A stretch of DNA of 64,000 nt from Streptomyces sp. AA1529 (GCF_000280905.1 NZ_ALAP01000092.1:1-64000); one strand, 5' to 3'. Numbered from the stretch's first letter, positions 43,802-52,752 are shown. A program made the numbers and translations. The notes: a model not told the origin generated them from the sequence alone.

Positions 43802-44028
43802 TGTGAATCCGCAATGAACATGCTAGAACAGCGCAATCCCGTAACCGGCTCCACCCCATGCCGGCTCTGCGGACTGCCGGTATCAACTGCACAACCAGGG
43901 CGATCGCGGTTCGACTTCGCGGACCGACTCCCTCCCCCTCGCCGATCGGACGACGGCGTTCTGCTCCATGTCCGCTCACCGCGGCGCAGTCTCCCATGCG
44001 CCGGCCCGCCCTACAGGTGGTAACCACT

Positions 44029-45573
44029 GTGTCACTCGATTCCATAACCGACTCCATTGACAGTTCCGTCAGCGATTTCGTCGAACCCATTGCCACCAAG
44101 CTGGGTGAAATCGTCTTCTACTCCGTTCCCATCGGCGGAACCGAGCTCCCCCTGATCGTCGCCTGGCTCGTCGTGGCCGGCGCGGTCTTCTCCTCCTGGT
44201 TCGGCTTCATCCAGATCCGCAAGTTCCGGCTCGCGGTCAACGTGGTGCGGGGCAAATACGACGAAGACGGGTCGGACGGTGAGGTCAACCACTTCCAGGC
44301 ACTGACCGCAGCGGTCTCCGGCACCGTCGGCCTCGGCAACATCGCCGGTGTCGCCGTCGCCGTCTCCATCGGCGGTCCCGGCGCCACCTTCTGGATGGTC
44401 CTCTGCGGTCTGCTGGGCATGGCCACGAAGTTCGTCGAGGTGACCCTCGGCGTGAAGTACCGCGACGTGCACCCGGACGGCACCGTCTCCGGCGGCCCCA
44501 TGCACTACCTGCCCAAGGGCCTCACCGAGCGCTTCGGCAAGAACGGCAAGATCCTCGGCCGGGTGCTGGCGGTCCTGGCGTCGGCCATGATCCTCTTCTT
44601 CGGCCTCTTCGGCGGCAACCTCTTCCAGGTCAACCAGAGCTACGCGCAGCTCGTCTCCGTCGCGGGCGGCGAGGACGGCGCGCTGGGCTCCTCCGCCGGC
44701 GCGCTGTTCTTCGGCCTCCTGATGGCCGCGATCGTCGGCATCGTGCTGCTCGGCGGCATCCGCTCCATCGCCACCGTGACCAGTCGGCTGGTCCCGTCCA
44801 TGGCTGCGCTGTACATCGTCGGGTGCCTGATCGTCATCCTGGTGAACATCACCGCTGTCCCGGACGCGATCGGCTCGATCTTCGAGGGCGCCTTCAACCC
44901 CGAAGGTGTCGCCGGCGGTATCCTCGGCGCGCTGATCATCGGCTTCAAGCGGGCCGCCTTCTCCAACGAGGCCGGCCTGGGCTCCGCCCCGATCGCGCAC
45001 TCCGCGGTGAAGACCAAGCACCCCGCCAGCGAGGGCCTGGTCGCCCTGCTGGAGCCCTTCATCGACACCGTGGTCGTCTGCACCATGACCGCCCTCACCA
45101 TCGTCATCGCCAGCCCCGACAGCTGGACCAAGGCCCGCACGGACGAGTCCATCGGTGGGGTCACCATCACCTCCGACGCCTTCGAGACCGTGCTCCCCTG
45201 GTTCCCGTACATCCTGACCCTCGCGGTCATGCTGTTCGCCGTCTCGACCGTGCTGACGTGGGGCTACTACTGCCTCAAGGCGTGGACCTACCTGTTCGGC
45301 CGCAGCAAGGTCAGTGAGCTGAGCTTCAAGGTCGTCTACACCGTGTTCGCCGTCGCGGGCGCCCTGCTCACCCTGCAGACCCTCATCGACCTGGCGGACG
45401 CCGTTCTCTTCTCGCTGGCCGTCATCAACATCATCGGCCTCTACCTGCTCGCCCCGATCGTCAAGCGCGAGCTGAACCACTTCCTGGAGTACATCCGCAC
45501 CCGCAAGGCCGGCGCACCGGACAGCTCCGGAGGCGCCGACGAGGACAAGGACCCGGTCACCACGACCGTCTGA
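44029..45573 (+). CDS. Sodium:alanine symporter (AGCS family)
   Basis: A 514-residue transporter with about 11-12 TM segments that imports alanine or glycine with Na+. Family motifs include SGTVGLGNIAGVAVAVSIGGPGA, KFVEVTLGVKYRD and FSNEAGLGSAPIAHS. I chose GTG 44029 (VSLDSITDS) because AGGTGG lies eight bases upstream and it gives the typical N-terminus; an in-frame ATG at 43996 is possible. Codon use is unusually free of rare codons, suggesting high expression. A very long perfect palindrome follows as terminator. Confidence 0.9.
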   Translation: MSLDSITDSIDSSVSDFVEPIATKLGEIVFYSVPIGGTELPLIVAWLVVAGAVFSSWFGFIQIRKFRLAVNVVRGKYDEDGSDGEVNHFQALTAAVSGTVGLGNIAGVAVAVSIGGPGATFWMVLCGLLGMATKFVEVTLGVKYRDVHPDGTVSGGPMHYLPKGLTERFGKNGKILGRVLAVLASAMILFFGLFGGNLFQVNQSYAQLVSVAGGEDGALGSSAGALFFGLLMAAIVGIVLLGGIRSIATVTSRLVPSMAALYIVGCLIVILVNITAVPDAIGSIFEGAFNPEGVAGGILGALIIGFKRAAFSNEAGLGSAPIAHSAVKTKHPASEGLVALLEPFIDTVVVCTMTALTIVIASPDSWTKARTDESIGGVTITSDAFETVLPWFPYILTLAVMLFAVSTVLTWGYYCLKAWTYLFGRSKVSELSFKVVYTVFAVAGALLTLQTLIDLADAVLFSLAVINIIGLYLLAPIVKRELNHFLEYIRTRKAGAPDSSGGADEDKDPVTTTV

Positions 45574-45590
45574 CGGTCACTCCGGTCCAC

Positions 45591-45642
45591 CGCGGAAGGG
45601 GTCCGGGTACGCCGAGCTCGGCGTACCCGGACCCCTTCCGCG
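45591..45642. terminator. 52-bp perfect palindrome, strong terminator
   Basis: Every base from 45591 to 45642 pairs symmetrically about GAGCTC (CGCGGAAGGGG ... CCCCTTCCGCG). It begins 18 bases after the symporter stop. The stem would be about 24 bp with a minimal loop. Confidence 0.85.
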
Positions 45643-46004
45643 TGTCCGGGGTTGCACGGGGCCCGGGCCCGGGCTGCGCGGCCCGGCGACGGCCCGGCGT
45701 CCGACTGGATGCCCGCACCCGACCGCGAAGGGCCGGGGCAGCCCAGCCGCCGGACGGCGCGTCGATGCCGCCGGACACCTGGCTCAGACGACCACCCAGC
45801 AGACCCGCCGTCGGCAGGCCCGGGACCGGGGCGACGGCGCGCACCGCTCCACGCTCCCCCGGGGCCGCTGACTTCTCCCGGTGCCCGCTGCTACATTGAG
45901 CCTCATGCTCCTCCTCCTGGCATAGGCAAGCGCAGACCCGCGACCCGCATCCGGTGCTCGCGGCACTCCGGCGTCTTCCTTCCGCCTCGACCGAGGAACA
46001 TTCC
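45643..46004. other. Intergenic region before an MFS gene
   Basis: About 360 bases with no supported gene. The segment 45885-46000 contains the likely promoter region for the MFS gene; no clear element can be assigned. Confidence 0.5.
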
Positions 46005-47579
46005 GTGTCTGCGTCTGACCGAGGGCGGCTCTCCTACGCCGCCGTGCTCCGCCTTCCGTACGCCCGCCGCACCTTCGCTGCCGCCCTGCTCGGGCGGCTC
46101 TCCTACGGAATGCTCGCCCTCTCCGTGATGCTGACGGTGACCCGGGCCACCGGCTCGTATGCCGTCGCGGGCACGATCACGGCACTGTTCGGCGCCACCG
46201 GTGTCATCCTGGCCCCGGTTCGGGCGGCCCTCGTCGACCGCCACGGCCCACGCCTCGCACTTCTGCCGATGGCCCTGCTCTACGCGGGGCTCCTGGGCGC
46301 CCTCGCGGCGGCCTCCTGGCAGCCAGGGGCCCCCGTCCTTCCGCTGGGCACCATCGCCGCAGCCGCGGGCGCCGCGATGCCTCCGCTCGGCCCCTCGATG
46401 CGGGCCGTCTGGTGCGAACTCACCGGCGAACCGGCACTGTTGCAACGCGCATACAGCCTGGACGGCGTCGCGGAGGAGGTGCTGCTCGTGTCCGGGCCAC
46501 TGCTGGTCGGCGCGCTGGTGCAGATCGCTCCTCCGGCGGCCGGGATCGTGGTGAGCGCGCTGCTGGTGGGCGGCGGGACCCTCGCCTTCGTCATGTCACC
46601 GGCCGTGCGGGACGTACGGCCCGCCGCTGCCGCTGCCGCTGCCGAAGCCGAAGGGACGGCACACTCCGGGGCACGGGTGCGGGGGACGCGGGCGCTGCTG
46701 ACGCCCGTCGTGGTGGCGGCCGGGGTCGGGCTGTCCCTCGGCGCCATGGATCTGCTGGTCCTCGCGTTCGTGACGGCGCACCAGCACGGTGACGACATGG
46801 CCGCCTGGGTACTCGCGGCCCTCTCGGCGGGCAGCACGATCGGCGGGCTGCTGAACGGTGCCGTCAGCTGGCAGGCCGGGGCCCGAGTACGACTGCCGCG
46901 GCTGGCAGTCGTACTCGGTCTCGCGCTGGCCGCCGCGGGGCTCGCACCGGGCGTGGGGACTTTGACCGTCGCGGTGGCGTGTGCGGGATTCTTCGTGGCT
47001 CCGGCGCTCACCACGGCGTATCTGCTGGCCGACGAGGCGGCACCGCGGGAGCGCCGCACCCGGGCGGGTGTCTGGGTCAACACCGCGGTGAATGCGGGAA
47101 TTTCCGGCGGCACGGCGACGGCCGGTCTGCTGGCAGCACGGCTGCCGCTCGGGGTGTGCTTCGCGTTCTCGGGCGGCGTGACCGTGCTCGCTGCCATGGC
47201 CTGCGCCGTGCGGAAGCCCGAAGCCGCCGGCCCGCCGCTCGGCGAAGGGTGTCCTGGCAGCCAGGAGTCCGCCCAGGGCGAAGAGTCCCCCGCACTCTCC
47301 CCCAGCCCCGGCGTCCGTGCAGTGCCGAGGGAGTCCCCCGCTCGTCGCCGGGGTCCCGGACGGGGAACAGGAGGTGAGCGGGGCACAGCCGCGGACGTTC
47401 CGCTCTCCGCATGCCGGTGGATCAGCGCTCCGGTCGGCCACCACGTCCCGGTCGCCGTCCGCAGGTGTCCGGTTCGCCGACAGTTGCCCCGGCGACCACC
47501 CGTGCCGCGTGTCCGCTCCTTGGACCACGGCCACTCGATCCGGCCCCCGACGGTGCCGGGGACAGAGAAACGGGGCTCG
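46005..47579 (+). CDS. MFS transporter without a recognisable stop codon
   Basis: An MFS protein of about 405 recognisable residues (LGRLSYGMLALSVMLTVTRATGSY near the N-terminus, PVRAALVDRHGPRLALLP after TM2, about 12 hydrophobic segments). The last family-like sequence is near 47220. GTG 46005 has GAGGA seven bases upstream. The frame then stays open past this point to 49553, straight through the convergent kinase gene, which cannot be real. I placed the end at the kinase boundary. A lost stop or a single-base indel between about 47220 and 47400 is likely. Substrate unknown. Confidence 0.7.
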
Positions 47580-49391
47580 TCAGGCTACCCCGCGGCCTGC
47601 TTCGCGAGGGGGTGTCCGAGCCGGAGCCCCAGGGCCGTGGAGGGGCACCCGCCACACCAGTGCGGCGCCGCCCGACGGGGGACCGGCCAGCTCCAGCTCG
47701 CCGCCCAACTGCCGGGCCCGCTCGGCCATGTTGCGCAGTCCGCTGCGCCGGCCGCCGGGCGGGATCCCCCTGCCGTCGTCCGAGACCGCCAGCCGCAGCT
47801 GCTGCCCGTCGGTCTCCAGCACCACTTCGGCCCGGCTCGCACCCGCGTGCCGCGCCGTGTTGGTCAGGGCCTCGGAGAGGACGGCCACCACGTGGTCGGC
47901 GACCTCGCCGGACACCTGGGTGTCCAGCAGCCCCTCCATCCGCAGGCTCGGCGGGAAGCCGAGCACGGGAGCCGCCTCGCCCACCGCACGCACCGCGCGG
48001 GCACGCAGGCCGGATCCGGCCGCGTCCTCCCGCGCCCGCAGGCCGAAGATGGTGGTTCTGATGATCTTGATGGTCTCGTCCAGATCGTCCACCGCACGCA
48101 GCACCCGCTCGGACGCCTCCGCGTGGTCGATGAAGCGCCCCGCGCTCTGCAGCGTCATCCCGGTGGCGAACAGCCGCTGGATCGCCAGGTCGTGCAGATC
48201 ACGGGCGATGCGGTCGCGGTCCTGGAGCACCGCGATCTCCTCGGCGTCCCGGCGGCGTTCGGCCAACTCCATGGCGACGGCGGCCTGGGCCGCGAATCCG
48301 CGCAGCGGCTCGGTCTCCTTCTCCGAGAAGGGGGTCCGGCCCGCCGCCCGGACCAGCAGCACGACGCCCCGTACGCGGTCACCGGAGCCGATGGGCACGG
48401 CCACAGCAGCGCCGAGCCCAGCCGACGGGAGCCCGCCGCCCGGCCCCTGTCCCTCGCCCGCGGCGGGAGGAGGACCGGTCGTGCCCCCGCCGGTGCCGGA
48501 GAGGTCCGGGGCCGAGACCGCGGCGGCGCTCTCGAAGGCCCGCCCGATCAGGCCGTCCCCGGCGGGCAGCACCAGCCCGCGGTACGCCTCCGCCTGGAGC
48601 CCGATGGCCAGTTCGACGGTGAGCGCGTCGGTCCCCTCCATCGGCACCGCGACCACGGCCAGCGCCGCCGCGGTGATCTCCCGGGCGCGTTCGGCGATCA
48701 GCCCGAGAACCTGGCCGCGGTCGCTGCCGGACATCAGGTTGTGGGTGATCTCCGCACTCGCCTGCAACCAGCGCTCGCGCAGCCGGGACTCCTCATAGAG
48801 CCGGGCGTTGTCGATGGCGACCCCGGCCGCCACGGCCAGGGTGGAGAGGACCGACTCGTCCTCCTCGTCGAACTGCGCGCCACCCCGCTTCTCGGTCAGG
48901 TAGAGATTGCCGAAGACCTGGTCCCGCACCCGGATCGGAACGCCCAGGAACGTGTTCATCGGTGGGTGGTGCGGCGGGAATCCGTAGGAGGCGGGGTGCG
49001 CGGAGAGCTTCGGCAGCCGCAGCGGCTCCGGATGGCGGATCAGTTCCCCCAGAATCCCGTGCCCCTCCGGGAACGGACCGATCCCGGCGATCTGCTCGTC
49101 GGAGACACCCACGGTGAGGAACTCGGAGAGCCGCCTGCCGTCCGGGCCGATGACCCCCAGCGCGGCGTACTCGGCGTCCACCAGGACGGCGGCCGCCTGC
49201 ACGATGCCGCGCAGCGCCTGTTCCAGGTCCAGTTCGCGGCCGACCGAGAGCACCGCCGCCAGCAGATTGTGCACCCGGTCCCGGGTGCCGCGGGCCGCGT
49301 CGAGCCGGGCCTGCAACTCCTCCAGCAGTTCGTCGAGGCGCAGCTGCGGCAGCCGCAGGCGGGGTTCGCGGGCCTCCTCGGAGTCTCCCAC
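47580..49391 (-). CDS. devS: DevS/DosT-like GAF sensor histidine kinase
   Basis: A 603-residue kinase with two GAF domains (about 50-195 and 205-370), a HisKA_3 dimerisation domain with the phosphoacceptor His in RIARDLHDLAIQRLF, and a HATPase domain with LTNTARHAG and DDGRGIPP. GAF-A has the HHPPMNTFLGVPIRV and FGNLYLTEKRGG stretches of mycobacterial DevS/DosT, where the His before PPM ligates haem (residue assignment from memory). It should sense O2, NO or redox state and phosphorylate the DevR-like regulator encoded next upstream. GTG 49391 has GGAGGAG at good spacing; an ATG at 49454 is the alternative. Confidence 0.88.
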   Translation of the reverse strand: MGDSEEAREPRLRLPQLRLDELLEELQARLDAARGTRDRVHNLLAAVLSVGRELDLEQALRGIVQAAAVLVDAEYAALGVIGPDGRRLSEFLTVGVSDEQIAGIGPFPEGHGILGELIRHPEPLRLPKLSAHPASYGFPPHHPPMNTFLGVPIRVRDQVFGNLYLTEKRGGAQFDEEDESVLSTLAVAAGVAIDNARLYEESRLRERWLQASAEITHNLMSGSDRGQVLGLIAERAREITAAALAVVAVPMEGTDALTVELAIGLQAEAYRGLVLPAGDGLIGRAFESAAAVSAPDLSGTGGGTTGPPPAAGEGQGPGGGLPSAGLGAAVAVPIGSGDRVRGVVLLVRAAGRTPFSEKETEPLRGFAAQAAVAMELAERRRDAEEIAVLQDRDRIARDLHDLAIQRLFATGMTLQSAGRFIDHAEASERVLRAVDDLDETIKIIRTTIFGLRAREDAAGSGLRARAVRAVGEAAPVLGFPPSLRMEGLLDTQVSGEVADHVVAVLSEALTNTARHAGASRAEVVLETDGQQLRLAVSDDGRGIPPGGRRSGLRNMAERARQLGGELELAGPPSGGAALVWRVPLHGPGAPARTPPREAGRGVA

Positions 49392-49509
49392 CGGTGCTCC
49401 TCCACCTCCGCTGGACCGTGCCGCGGGGCGGCGGCCGTCGTGCTTGCGCACCACGGTAGCGGCCGTCGGCGGGGGGCGGTACCGGGCGCCCGTCGGGCGG
49501 CGGGGCCGC

Positions 49510-50193
49510 TCAGCGCTCCGGTGCCGTCCGATGCCGGGCCTGGGTGGCGATGACGGCCGCCTGGACCCGCCGCTCCACCCCCAGTTTGGCCAGCAGTCGG
49601 GAGATGTGGTTCTTCACCGTCTTCTCGGCCAGGTAGAGCCGACGGCCGATCTGCCGGTTGGTGAGTCCCTCACCGATCAGGGCCAGGATCTCCCGCTCCC
49701 GGTCGGTGAGCCCCAGCAGCGCGTCCGGCTCCTCCTGCGGCCCGCCGCGCAGCCGGTCCATCAGCCGGGCCGCCGCGCGCGGGTCCAGCAGCGACTGGCC
49801 CTGTGCGACGGTCCGCACCGCCGACACCAGGTCAGAGCCCTGGATCTGCTTCAGCACGTACCCGGACGCTCCGGCCATGACCGAGTCCAGCAGCGCCTCC
49901 TCGTCGTCGAACGAGGTCAGCATCAGGCACGCCAGGCCGGGCAGCCGGGAGCGCAGTTCGCGGCAGACGCGCACGCCGTCGCCGTCCGGGAGGCGGACGT
50001 CGAGCACCGCCACGTCCGGGGCGAGAGCGGGCACCCGCGCCAGGGCCTGCTCGGCCGTTGCGGCCTCCCCCACCACGTCGATGTCGGGCTCGTCGTCGAG
50101 CAGATCGTGCATACCGCGCCGCACCACTTCGTGGTCGTCCAGCAGAAAGACCCGAGTGGGCTCGCCGGGTCCGGGACGGTCGCCGTCCGCCAT
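49510..50193 (-). CDS. devR: DevR/DosR-like (OsdR-type) response regulator
   Basis: A 227-residue NarL/FixJ regulator. The receiver has acidic residues at LLDD, the phosphoacceptor in AVLDVRLPDGDG (about Asp65) and Lys in SGYVLKQ (about 115). The LuxR-type HTH (about 155-215) reads LTNRQIGRRLYLAEKTVKNH and LLAKLGVERRVQAA, closely matching M. tuberculosis DevR. It presumably activates universal stress and redox genes nearby through palindromic GGGRCC boxes. ATG 50193 has GAGGAG six bases upstream. The kinase gene lies 118 bases downstream. Confidence 0.92.
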   Translation of the reverse strand: MADGDRPGPGEPTRVFLLDDHEVVRRGMHDLLDDEPDIDVVGEAATAEQALARVPALAPDVAVLDVRLPDGDGVRVCRELRSRLPGLACLMLTSFDDEEALLDSVMAGASGYVLKQIQGSDLVSAVRTVAQGQSLLDPRAAARLMDRLRGGPQEEPDALLGLTDREREILALIGEGLTNRQIGRRLYLAEKTVKNHISRLLAKLGVERRVQAAVIATQARHRTAPER

Positions 50194-50533
50194 CGCATGC
50201 TCCTCGTGTTCCCGTGGTTCCCGCGTGCCGAGCTCCCGCGGCCGGTGCCGTCCGGCGCCGCGGTGTGCGGGCCTCCCTCCGGATCCTTGCGCACTTCCGG
50301 CCCGCAACGCGAGGGCCGGACGGCCCTGATGCCGCGTGCCGGACGGGGGCGCACCGATGATGCCGGAGCCCGGCCCGCCCCGGGGCCGGAACCGCGGACG
50401 GCCGGCGGGGCGCCCGGACAACCGGCGCCGCAGGGCCTGCTGGGGGCCTCCTCCGGCGGTACGGACGGTTGCCGGCGCCCCGGGATCCGGGGGCCGGGGG
50501 CCGGGGGCCGGGGGCCGGGGGCCGCGACGGCGG
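50194..50533. other. Intergenic region with G-rich repeat
   Basis: About 340 bases between devR and a Usp gene on the same strand. No supported gene. It contains a (CCGGGGG)5 array at 50487-50523 and the devR promoter region. Confidence 0.6.
50487..50523 (+). repeat. (CCGGGGG)5 tandem repeat, G-quadruplex-prone
   Basis: Five perfect copies of a 7-bp unit plus CC, giving five G5 runs separated by two Cs on the + strand. It begins 11 bases before the end of the downstream-facing Usp gene's stop side. Confidence 0.9.
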
Positions 50534-51226
50534 CTACACCGGTGGCGCCGGGACCACGAGCACCGGGCAGTGCGAGTGGTGCAGCAGCGCGTGCGCGACC
50601 TGCCCCAGCGGCGGGCCGAACCGGTGGGTGCGCCGGTGCGCCCCGACGACGGCGACGGACGCCTCGCGGGTGGCCGCCAGCAGGGCCCGTACGGGATCCG
50701 GGCGGCCGGCCCAGGTCGCGGTGCGGGAGTTCGGGAAGACCCGCAGCCGGGCGCCGCGCCGCTCCGCCTCGGCGAAGGCGTAGGCCGCGGCGTCGGCTTC
50801 GGCGTCGCTCTCCAGGCCGAGCAGTACCGCGCATCCCTCGTCCCGGGTCCGAGCCCCGCGTACGACCAGCAGCGGGCCGGGCGGGCGGGCGGCCAGCCGC
50901 AGGCTCACCGACCCGAACAGGGCACCGGCGACGGCGCCGAGGCCCCCGGCGCCGACCACGGTGAGGGAGGCTCCGGCACTCTCGCGGACCAGCGCACGTA
51001 CCGCACCGCCCCCGGCGGCCGTGGCGGCCACCGGCAGGCCGGGATGGCGGGCCCGCAGCCGGGTGCGGGCCGATGCCAGCACGGGCGCGGCCTCGTCACG
51101 GTCGGGAACCGCGTACACGAGGCGGAGCGCGGTGCGGCGGCGGGCGGCCTCGTCCGCGGCCCGGTCCAGTGCCCGTACCGCGACCGCTGAACCGTCCACC
51201 CCGACGAGCACGTACGGAGCGGTCAT
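50534..51226 (-). CDS. Tandem universal stress protein (short)
   Basis: A 230-residue protein with two abbreviated UspA domains. ATP-loop motifs are GAGGLGAVAGALFGSVS and GAHRRTHRFGPPLGQVA. It is shorter than the other three Usps here (about 300), mainly by lacking parts of the first half of each domain. ATG 51226 was chosen because the MTAPYVLVGVDGSA start is typical. It lies between devR and the PNPOx gene and is probably part of the DevR-type stress block. Confidence 0.87.
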   Translation of the reverse strand: MTAPYVLVGVDGSAVAVRALDRAADEAARRRTALRLVYAVPDRDEAAPVLASARTRLRARHPGLPVAATAAGGGAVRALVRESAGASLTVVGAGGLGAVAGALFGSVSLRLAARPPGPLLVVRGARTRDEGCAVLLGLESDAEADAAAYAFAEAERRGARLRVFPNSRTATWAGRPDPVRALLAATREASVAVVGAHRRTHRFGPPLGQVAHALLHHSHCPVLVVPAPPV

Positions 51227-51435
51227 GGCAGTCCCCTCCCCGGTGCGGCACCGTCGCGGTGCCGACGGTGCGCGAGTACGGCAGAACCGGCGCCGGTGCG
51301 CGCCGGGTTGCGGGCGGCGGGTCCGTCGCCCCTGCCGCCGCCGATGGTCCGCCGCCGGCCACGGCGGCGGCAGGGGCACGGTGGGGCGCCGCGACGGGGC
51401 CGGGCGGCCCTGTTGCGCGGGGCCGTCCGGCCCCG

Positions 51436-51891
51436 CTACCCGGGCGGAGGCGGCGCCGGGCCGGTGCCGCACACCTCGGCCGGGCGGCCTGCCAGTTCGC
51501 GCCCGGCGACCAGCGCGGGCTCGACGCGTACGAAGAGCCCCTCGGCCCAGGGTGTCCAGGAGCCCGGGCCGTTCCGCCGGAGCCGGGCCTGTTCGAGAGG
51601 ATCGGTGACCACCGCGGCGCGCCCGGTGACGACGACGCTCCAGCCGGACGTCGCCCGCTCGTCGACGTCGTCCGCCTCGAACGCCACCACCACCTGGTCG
51701 ATCGCACGCGCCAGTTCGGAGGCGGCCGGTGTCCGCAGCAGCACGGCCCCGTCGTGGTCCAGGCGGAAGGTGACCGGCAGCACGGCGGGGAGTGCGTGGC
51801 GGGTGTGGACGAGGCGGCCGAGCCGCGCCGAGGCCAGCCGGCGGAAGCACTCCCGCCGGCCCAGTTCACGGAAGCCGTCGTTCGGATACAT
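51436..51891 (-). CDS. PNPOx-like flavin/F420-binding protein
   Basis: A 151-residue pyridoxamine-5'-phosphate-oxidase-like protein with one split-barrel domain (RLASARLGRLVHTRHALPAVLPVTF, SGWSVVVTGRAAVV). The family binds FMN, haem or F420; M. tuberculosis DosR-regulated members exist. ATG 51891 has GGAG five bases upstream; a GTG at 51897 is the alternative. It is divergent from the STAS gene, and the shared promoter region contains three DevR/OsdR-like boxes. Confidence 0.88.
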   Translation of the reverse strand: MYPNDGFRELGRRECFRRLASARLGRLVHTRHALPAVLPVTFRLDHDGAVLLRTPAASELARAIDQVVVAFEADDVDERATSGWSVVVTGRAAVVTDPLEQARLRRNGPGSWTPWAEGLFVRVEPALVAGRELAGRPAEVCGTGPAPPPPG

Positions 51892-51959
51892 GTCCACTCC
51901 GTCGTCGGGATGTGCCGGCCGGGTGGTCTCCAGCCTGCCCGGGGCGCGGGACCGCGGTG

Positions 51960-51975
51960 AGGGCCGGTCGGTCCC
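51960..51975 (+). promoter_or_regulatory. DevR/OsdR-like box 1
   Basis: AGGGCCGGTCGGTCCC, 69 bases upstream of the PNPOx start. An identical 16-mer in inverted orientation lies at 52053-52068. Confidence 0.6.
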
Positions 51976-52014
51976 CGATTCGCGGCGAGCGGCCCCGCTC
52001 CGCCGTGCGGCGAC

Positions 52015-52030
52015 GGGCCCGGTCGGCCCC
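52015..52030 (+). promoter_or_regulatory. DevR/OsdR-like box 2
   Basis: GGGCCCGGTCGGCCCC, a related palindrome midway between boxes 1 and 3. Confidence 0.5.
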
Positions 52031-52052
52031 GCACCGTCTCGAACACAGGCGC

Positions 52053-52068
52053 GGGACCGACCGGCCCT
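52053..52068 (-). promoter_or_regulatory. DevR/OsdR-like box 3
   Basis: GGGACCGACCGGCCCT, the exact reverse complement of box 1, 35 bases upstream of the STAS start. Confidence 0.6.
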
Positions 52069-52102
52069 ATCCGGCGGCCGGTCCCCGCGCTTACCTGGAC
52101 TC

Positions 52103-52489
52103 ATGTCCGAGAACTCCCCCGAGTCCGCGCACTGCCACAGGGAACGCGTCGACGGCGGCGTGACCGTGCTGGAAGTGGGCGGAGAGCTCGACATCAGCAC
52201 GGCACCGCTGCTCGCCTCCCGGCTGGACGCGCTGACCGCGGGCCCGCGACCCGACCTGGTGCTGGATCTGCGACCGGTCTCCTTCATGGACTGCAGCGGG
52301 CTGAGTCTGCTGTGCCGGGCCAGGAACCGCACCGCGGCACGGCACGGTCGCCTCCGGCTGGTCTGCGACAGCAACCGCTTCCTGCGGATCCTGGAACACG
52401 CCCGGCTGGCCGGTACCTTCGAGATACACACCCGGCTGCCGGACACCCCGGCCGCCGCACGCGCCGCCTGCCGCACCGCTACCGGGTGA
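52103..52489 (+). CDS. STAS-domain anti-sigma factor antagonist
   Basis: A 128-residue SpoIIAA/RsbV-like protein. The conserved phosphorylation loop is FMDCSGLSLL with the acceptor Ser retained (DCSG rather than DSSG). VLEVGGELDISTAPLL is the family N-terminal motif. It would bind an anti-sigma kinase when dephosphorylated. ATG 52103 was taken because the Met-Ser-Glu-Asn start fits; the upstream part of the frame is the shared promoter. A DevR-like box 35 bases upstream links it to the hypoxia-type regulon. No anti-sigma kinase is adjacent. Confidence 0.88.
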   Translation: MSENSPESAHCHRERVDGGVTVLEVGGELDISTAPLLASRLDALTAGPRPDLVLDLRPVSFMDCSGLSLLCRARNRTAARHGRLRLVCDSNRFLRILEHARLAGTFEIHTRLPDTPAAARAACRTATG

Positions 52490-52752
52490 CCCTCTCCCAC
52501 CGGTGTGACAGCCGTCGGCGGCGGACTCCCCCGAGGGCCGCAGCAGCGCCCTCCGGCACCGGATGGCGGGCGCACCGTCGGCGCGCGGCCGGCGCCCCGC
52601 CCGGCCTCGGGCGCGGCCGGGGAACGCCGAGCGGGCCGGGCCACCAGTTGCCGACCATGCCGGTCGACCGGTGCGGGCCGCCTGTCGGCCCCCGGTCAGC
52701 CCGCCTCGGGATGCAGCGGCCCCGGTCCGGAGAACGCGGCGCGACCCCGGGC

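Larger units (their letters stand above)
43514..44028. other. Divergent regulatory region, Usp / Na+-alanine symporter
   Basis: About 515 bases without a supported gene. The half near the symporter is markedly A/T-rich (43740-43830) and contains a Crp-type palindrome. The half near the Usp holds a DevR-like box. A 5' leader of about 200 bases may precede the symporter. Confidence 0.65.

Noticed and set aside
44032..45480. Minus-strand frame opposite the Na+/alanine symporter, rich in Asp/Glu/Gly/Gln
   Set aside because: It is the mirror of a strongly biased transporter gene; the sense frame has full AGCS motifs.
47411..49553. Long + strand open frames across the devS region
   Set aside because: They are antisense to a kinase with complete, ordered domains and give Arg/Pro-rich sequence of no family.
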